Of a stretch of 64,000 bases of DNA, positions 59,676 to 64,000 are shown in pieces. A model generated the notes under the pieces. The model ran no database searches. It was given only the letters and a program-made list of their open reading frames with translations, and was not told the DNA's origin. The first letter of the stretch is position 1; every line of letters begins with the position of its first letter. A program made the position numbers and the translations under genes. Source of the DNA: Scalesia atractyloides (Eukaryota > Streptophyta > Magnoliopsida > Asterales > Asteraceae); the NCBI GenBank assembly GCA_947069175.1, contig CAMTDV010000017.1, positions 50,477,137-50,541,136 on the forward strand, written 5' to 3'.

Positions 59676-61060
59676 TCCTCATTGGTTGTTACCTTTTTAG
59701 GATTAGAATTTCTTAAAAACTAAAATACAAAAATATGTTTTTGATTTTAGGGGGAGAAATTGTACGAGAAAATACAAAAACATATGAAAAAACCAAAAAA
59801 GTACAAAAACATTGAAAAAAAGATAAAAAGAATTTTCTGTCAAAAAGCAAATGATAGTACATCAGTGGACTATCACAGTATGCTAAAGATCTGTAAAGTT
59901 TAAAAAAGTGATAAACAAGTCTTACTGTGGATGTGTCGGTAGGCTTTACACATTCATTAAATTGTTTCCAGGATATAAACTAAATTTTACAACTACTTAA
60001 ACTTGTGGATTAACATCTCTCGGATATATGGACTTAGTACTCCGAAATTTCGTTTGAGAGATTGCCTGATTCTGAGATACGAGGTCTTTATAGATGATTG
60101 ATATCTGTGGTATTATACAAGTTCTTCTAATTTTGCGGAAGTAATAGCCTAGAACTTCTATAATGATTTTGCTAAAAAAAACCCCAAAACTGCAAGCAAA
60201 CTTGAAAAGAATCGAAAGATCTAATCAATTGCAGTGCTTAAAAGATTCCTTAATTGGAACACACCTTAAAGTCGAGCCTTCATCTCTTTGTCGATACGGT
60301 AGTATTAACCTGAGCTCTCAAGGCTTCGCATAACCCAGATACATATATCAATTATGCTATACTCACCTGTAAGATTAAATCTAGGGAATCTTGATGCGGG
60401 AGTATATTCTGAGATGGGAACCATAGTTGAGTCAAGTTTCATAATTCTAACTAAGATATCTTGGAACAACGGAAAAATGTGTCAAAGTTTAAATGGACAA
60501 GCATATCGACAATCTAGGTAAACAAGTTTAGATCTTAAAGTTATCATAAGGTCAACGGTACTTGTGATACGTCTCAAACAACTAATATGATCCTTAGACA
60601 CGAATTCACAAAAACATGTCTGTAAATATGTTTGTACATAGCTTATTTGATTTTAGATTTAAACCCAAAAAGATTTTCAGTGTGTTTTAGCATAAACTTT
60701 CGAATATTCAAAAAGATTTTACTTCTACATTGTTTTCAACAGCCAAAGATTGAAAGCGGATCTTCGAAGTTCGAAATGGTGCTAAGTTGTTGGAATCTTG
60801 CCGACAACGGGTTGGGAGCTAATTTGTAAAATCAAAATGCATGAATAACGATGAAAAAGTTCATTAACTTGAAACTTTAAAATTAAGAAAAACATCAGTT
60901 TGTTCATAACGTGTCAAACCCGCGGTCATTAACTTGGACTCGGCAGACAAATCGGTTAACCAAGGTCATTAACTTGGACTTGGTCAACTGAGTGGATTTC
61001 CATAACTGGTAAACATGTGAAAGTTCAGGGTTAAAATTGTAAAATTTGAAAAGTTTGAAA
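59676..61060 (+). other. Element 2 spacer after pol, with purine tract
   Basis: Non-coding, colinear with 2961-4330 of element 1. A purine tract (TTAGGGGGAG, about 59747-59756) lies just after pol but is not followed by an LTR, as in element 1 at 3054. Confidence 0.7.
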
Positions 61061-61069
61061 TTGAACTTA

Positions 61070-61795
61070 ATCAAGTTCGGCCGAAGTTAATAATTGAAAA
61101 GTCTGTTTATTAAATAACTTCGGGCGAAGTTGTTTGAGATATTTTGACAATTAAGTGTCAAGTTCGCCTGAACATGACTGGATATATAATGTCCAAGTTC
61201 GCTCAAAATGATCATTATCTGTTGTCACTGTCTTCGAGCGAACTTAGCAAAATTTGAGCGAAAAGTTATTTTGCAGAAATCATACCATTACTCTGCCCGA
61301 ATTAGAACAGATATTAAGTTACTTGCACACTTAATACCATGGCTGAGGTACTGGTTGTGTAAAACATCCACGAATTGAACTCGTTTGAACATGTTTGGAC
61401 TGAAATGATAAAATCTGATTAGATCTAGATGATAATGGACAAATTGATTGTTGAAATGAACTAATAAACATGTAAACATGCTTAACAAATCTTAAAATCG
61501 AGTCTGTGAACATGTTTGAAGATTGCAGAAGTAGTTGGAGAAGATGAGAAGTTCGCCCGAACTTGTTGTTGATGATTTCCATCAACTTCGGGCGAAGTTG
61601 TCTAATCCTGATTAAACTTAACAATGAAACAAGTTCACCCGAACTTGTTTAGAATCTAAAAAGTTTGTTCTCAACACAAGTTCGCCCGAACTTGTATGAA
61701 AATTGTTAAAAACTTGTTTTGGGAACATGTTCGGCCGAAGTTGTTGTCTGTTTGTATAGATATGTGTTTTGGTCTTCAAGTTCGCCCGAAATTGA
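61070..61795 (+). repeat. Element 2 second palindrome region
   Basis: About ten AAGTTCG...CGAACTT-type palindromes lie at 61072-61088, 61118-61131, 61159-61175, 61232-61245, 61549-61565, 61584-61600, 61630-61647, 61676-61694, 61727-61743 and 61776-61793, with a half-site near 61193. The last ends about ten bases before the accessory ORF. The corresponding segment is missing from element 1. Confidence 0.85.
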
Positions 61796-61801
61796 TAGAA
61801 T

Positions 61802-64000
61802 TTGTTGAAAATTGTCATTTTTTCTAAGTTGTTTGTTTCCTCTGTCCGCAGAATCAAGCTGTCTTTTAATAAATTCCATAACACGTGTATATCACTTGAC
61901 GAGAAGATCTATCCGATGTTGACAGCTTTTTCAGAAATCTTGGAGTTTCTAGGGCATATACCGATTACAAAGGCAATCACAGATAAGCACGTCGTCTACA
62001 GATCGCACGTCTATTTCTTCTGGAATGCAGCATCATATGACGAGGCAAATAAAGTTATAAAGTCTGCATTGCGTAGGAAATGAAGATAAGGAATTCTTGG
62101 TCACTGAAGCTGACATCCGAAGGGTTTAGAGTTTAACGACGATGTGAATGACCCTACTAGCTTTGAAGAGAGAATGGTGAAGGGTTGTTTCTTCCAAATG
62201 GGGTATAAAGGGCACGCGAATGAACCGACGATAAAGAAAGGAAGTGTTCCTTTTCCTTACAAGCTGTTAATTCACTCCATCATTCATGCTTTCAGTCATA
62301 GGAAAGCAGGCCTCGACGACATACAAGATTATATGGCATGTATGGTCACTGTTGTGATTCTGAACAAGAAATACAACTTCTCGAGGATGATCTTTAACTT
62401 TATGGCGAAGAACATGGGTAAAGAATGTTTGGTGATATATCCAAGGTTTGTACAGATGCGTATCGACGAAAAATTCAAGAATATTGTCAAAGATCCGACT
62501 GATATCCTCTATCTTAGTCACATGGATGAAACGACACTAAAGAAGCTCAAAATCTATCAGAAACAAGACTCTGCTCCGATAGCAAAGCCTCTGTTTGGAG
62601 CTATTTCGAGTGAGAATTATGTTGCACCACAAGAAAACAAATGGCGAAAGGATGGCAGTGGTGATGAGAATGAGGAAGCTGCTTTGCTAACAAACTTTAA
62701 AGAGAAACGTGGAGATTGGTATATAAAGCGTGTGGTTGTGGTTGAAAAACAAAAGAAAAGGAGGGCATCAAAGAAAGCAGATACGATGTTGATCGATGAA
62801 CCAAATGAGAATGCTCAGAACGTTGAGGGTTCTAACGCTGCAGCTAACATTGAAAGTCAAGAAAAGGAAGATAATGTTATTTCTGCGACTTCAGATAAAG
62901 ATGATGAATCGTCTGAAGATCCGATTGATGTGAGTATAAAAGCTGCAGAAAAAGAAAAAGAAGAGGAAAGATTGAAAAAGTTGGGCGAAGATCTTTACGA
63001 GCCATCTGCTGAAGAAGCTTCTGATTCTGAACGTCCAAAAAAGAAAACAAAGCGCACAGAGTCTAAAGCTGGAGAAACTAAGAAAGCTACGGGTTCTCCA
63101 AGTACTCATGGAAGAAAGAAAGCGCCAAGCCGCAGATATCGGAGTCAAAAGCAGAGAAAATGAGTTACACAAGAACCTCCTGTTTCTAGCTTGCAAGAAA
63201 TTCTAATCATAGAATTTGTTATTCCACCATCTACTGCTATTAAAGAGCCAATCACTGTCACACAAGAACCACCAACAGAAGTTCATGTTCAAAGCACACT
63301 TGTTTCTAGTCCAAAGGTTGCTGGTACTCCAAAGGCTACTTCGCAGAAATCGAGACAATCTACTCTGCAAAGTGCATGAGCAAGGGCAAGCGAATTTAAA
63401 GATGCTTTCGGTGATATTCCAGATAACATCACACAGCATGTTACTGCTAAAGATCTTTCTGGATGGTTTGAAGATATTCCTATTGATAAGCTTAAGAAGA
63501 GACTTAAAGATTTGGAAGACAAAGCCAAGCAGCACAAAATTGATAAAGCATCTCTTGAACACAAATTAAAGCAGAGTGAAGTTGAGAAAGAGATTCTGAA
63601 TAACAAAGTTAAATTTCTTGAAGATGATTGTGGTTTTTTGAAAGCGATGGTCGAAAGTTTAGGTGCTTCTAATGCTAAGTTAGAAAAGGAGATAGCAGAG
63701 CTGAGATCTCAACGTGATATGAATGATAGAAGGTTTACAAGGCTACAAAAAGTTCTTACTAACAGCTTGGGTATCGATTTCAAAGTAGAATATGATAGAT
63801 TGGATGTTCAGGAAGCGAAGGAAAAAACTGAAAAAGAGTTGATTGAATAGGGCAAAGGGAAAGGGGTGTTGATGATATCCGTAAAAATAGCAGAAGAACC
63901 AGTGATAGAGAAAATTGTTGAACCTGAGAAAGCTCCTAAGACCGAAGTTATTACTGAAGTGTTCCTGAACAGAATGTTGAATCGGTCAAAGCTTCAGAAG
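61802..64000 (+). pseudogene. Accessory ORF downstream of pol (Sirevirus env-like position), broken
   Basis: An N-terminal conserved block (61902-62560) reads AFSEILEFLGHIPITKAITDK, then MVKGCFFQMGYKGH, FPYKLLIHSIIHAFS and ECLVIYPRFVQMRI. I recognise this from proteins annotated downstream of Copia pol genes in Asteraceae genomes; its function is unknown. It is followed by a Lys/Glu- and Ser-rich region with basic clusters (62690-63160), a Pro/Thr segment (63170-63370) and a heptad-like coiled coil (63500-63845). One frame runs from 62144 past 64000, broken by stops at 63161, 63377 and 63848; a compensating pair of shifts lies at about 62075-62130. No signal peptide or membrane segment is visible, so the label envelope would be unsupported. 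The 3' end is outside the window. Confidence 0.7.

Larger units (their letters stand above)
51789..64000 (+). mobile_element. Sirevirus-like Ty1/copia element 2, 3' end outside window
   Basis: Order: 5' LTR, primer-binding site, long leader, gag with two knuckles, protease, integrase, reverse transcriptase, RNase H, 1.4-kb spacer, palindrome-rich region, accessory ORF. More than 12.2 kb is visible and no 3' LTR has been reached. The Copia order (integrase before reverse transcriptase), the initiator-Met primer site, the long gag, the extra ORF after pol and the palindromes together point to the Sirevirus lineage. It carries many stops and shifts and two catalytic lesions, so it is dead. Confidence 0.9.

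Noticed and set aside
61802..64000. Calling the accessory ORF an envelope gene
   Set aside because: No signal peptide, transmembrane segment or glycoprotein-like cysteine pattern is visible in the part within the window.

Overview
This is nuclear DNA from a flowering plant, a dicot and most likely a member of the daisy family (Asteraceae). The reasons are dense nested LTR retrotransposons, a plant syntaxin of the SYP12 group, an Au-type SINE, and repeat families (a Copia element with an extra ORF after pol, and Ty3/gypsy LTRs running TGTCACACCC to TGTTACA) that I associate from memory with Asteraceae. The family placement is inference; the plant origin is secure. About 300 codons, the syntaxin on the minus strand at 28020-28919, look like an intact host gene. 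Almost everything else is mobile DNA in various stages of decay.

Layout, left to right. 1-5186: the 3' part of a Sirevirus-like Ty1/copia element that kept gag but lost about 3 kb of pol. 5192-16870: a decayed minus-strand LINE, split by a nest of Ty3/gypsy LTRs at 6937-13820, which itself holds a further LTR at about 11231-12845. 17844-20480: a solo Ty3/gypsy LTR with a 5-bp target duplication and a regular array of tRNA-like modules inside. 20486-23640: LTR-type promoter, a broken 'putative gypsy type transposon' ORF, and an array of imperfect palindromes. 23641-28019: mostly unassigned, with one MITE. 28020-28919: SYP124-like syntaxin. 29781-34930: Helitron-like end, MULE-type MITE, CACTA-like end, and a Copia element truncated after gag. 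37459-45779: a rearranged Ty3/gypsy insertion made of two tandem LTR-integrase units plus a third LTR piece, flanked by a clean target duplication and sitting inside one copy of a 518-bp tandem duplication. 46691-51788: foldback elements, a SINE and an LTR fragment. 51789-64000: a long Sirevirus-like Copia element (LTR, PBS, gag, pol, accessory ORF) running off the window; its gag, pol and accessory ORF are all broken.

The main theme beyond the catalogue is short palindromes. At least five unrelated LTR families here each carry a private cluster of 14-26 bp (imperfect) palindromes in non-coding DNA, usually just upstream of a TATA box. In the two related Copia elements one palindrome, AAGTTCGSNCGAACTT and variants, recurs more than 20 times in LTRs, leader and 3' spacer, and I saw none in coding sequence. 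The second notable structure is the 168-169 bp array of tRNA-like, hairpin-bearing modules in the solo LTR. The third is the 2.57-kb LTR-integrase tandem repeat. All coordinates of decayed elements are approximate unless a target duplication is named.
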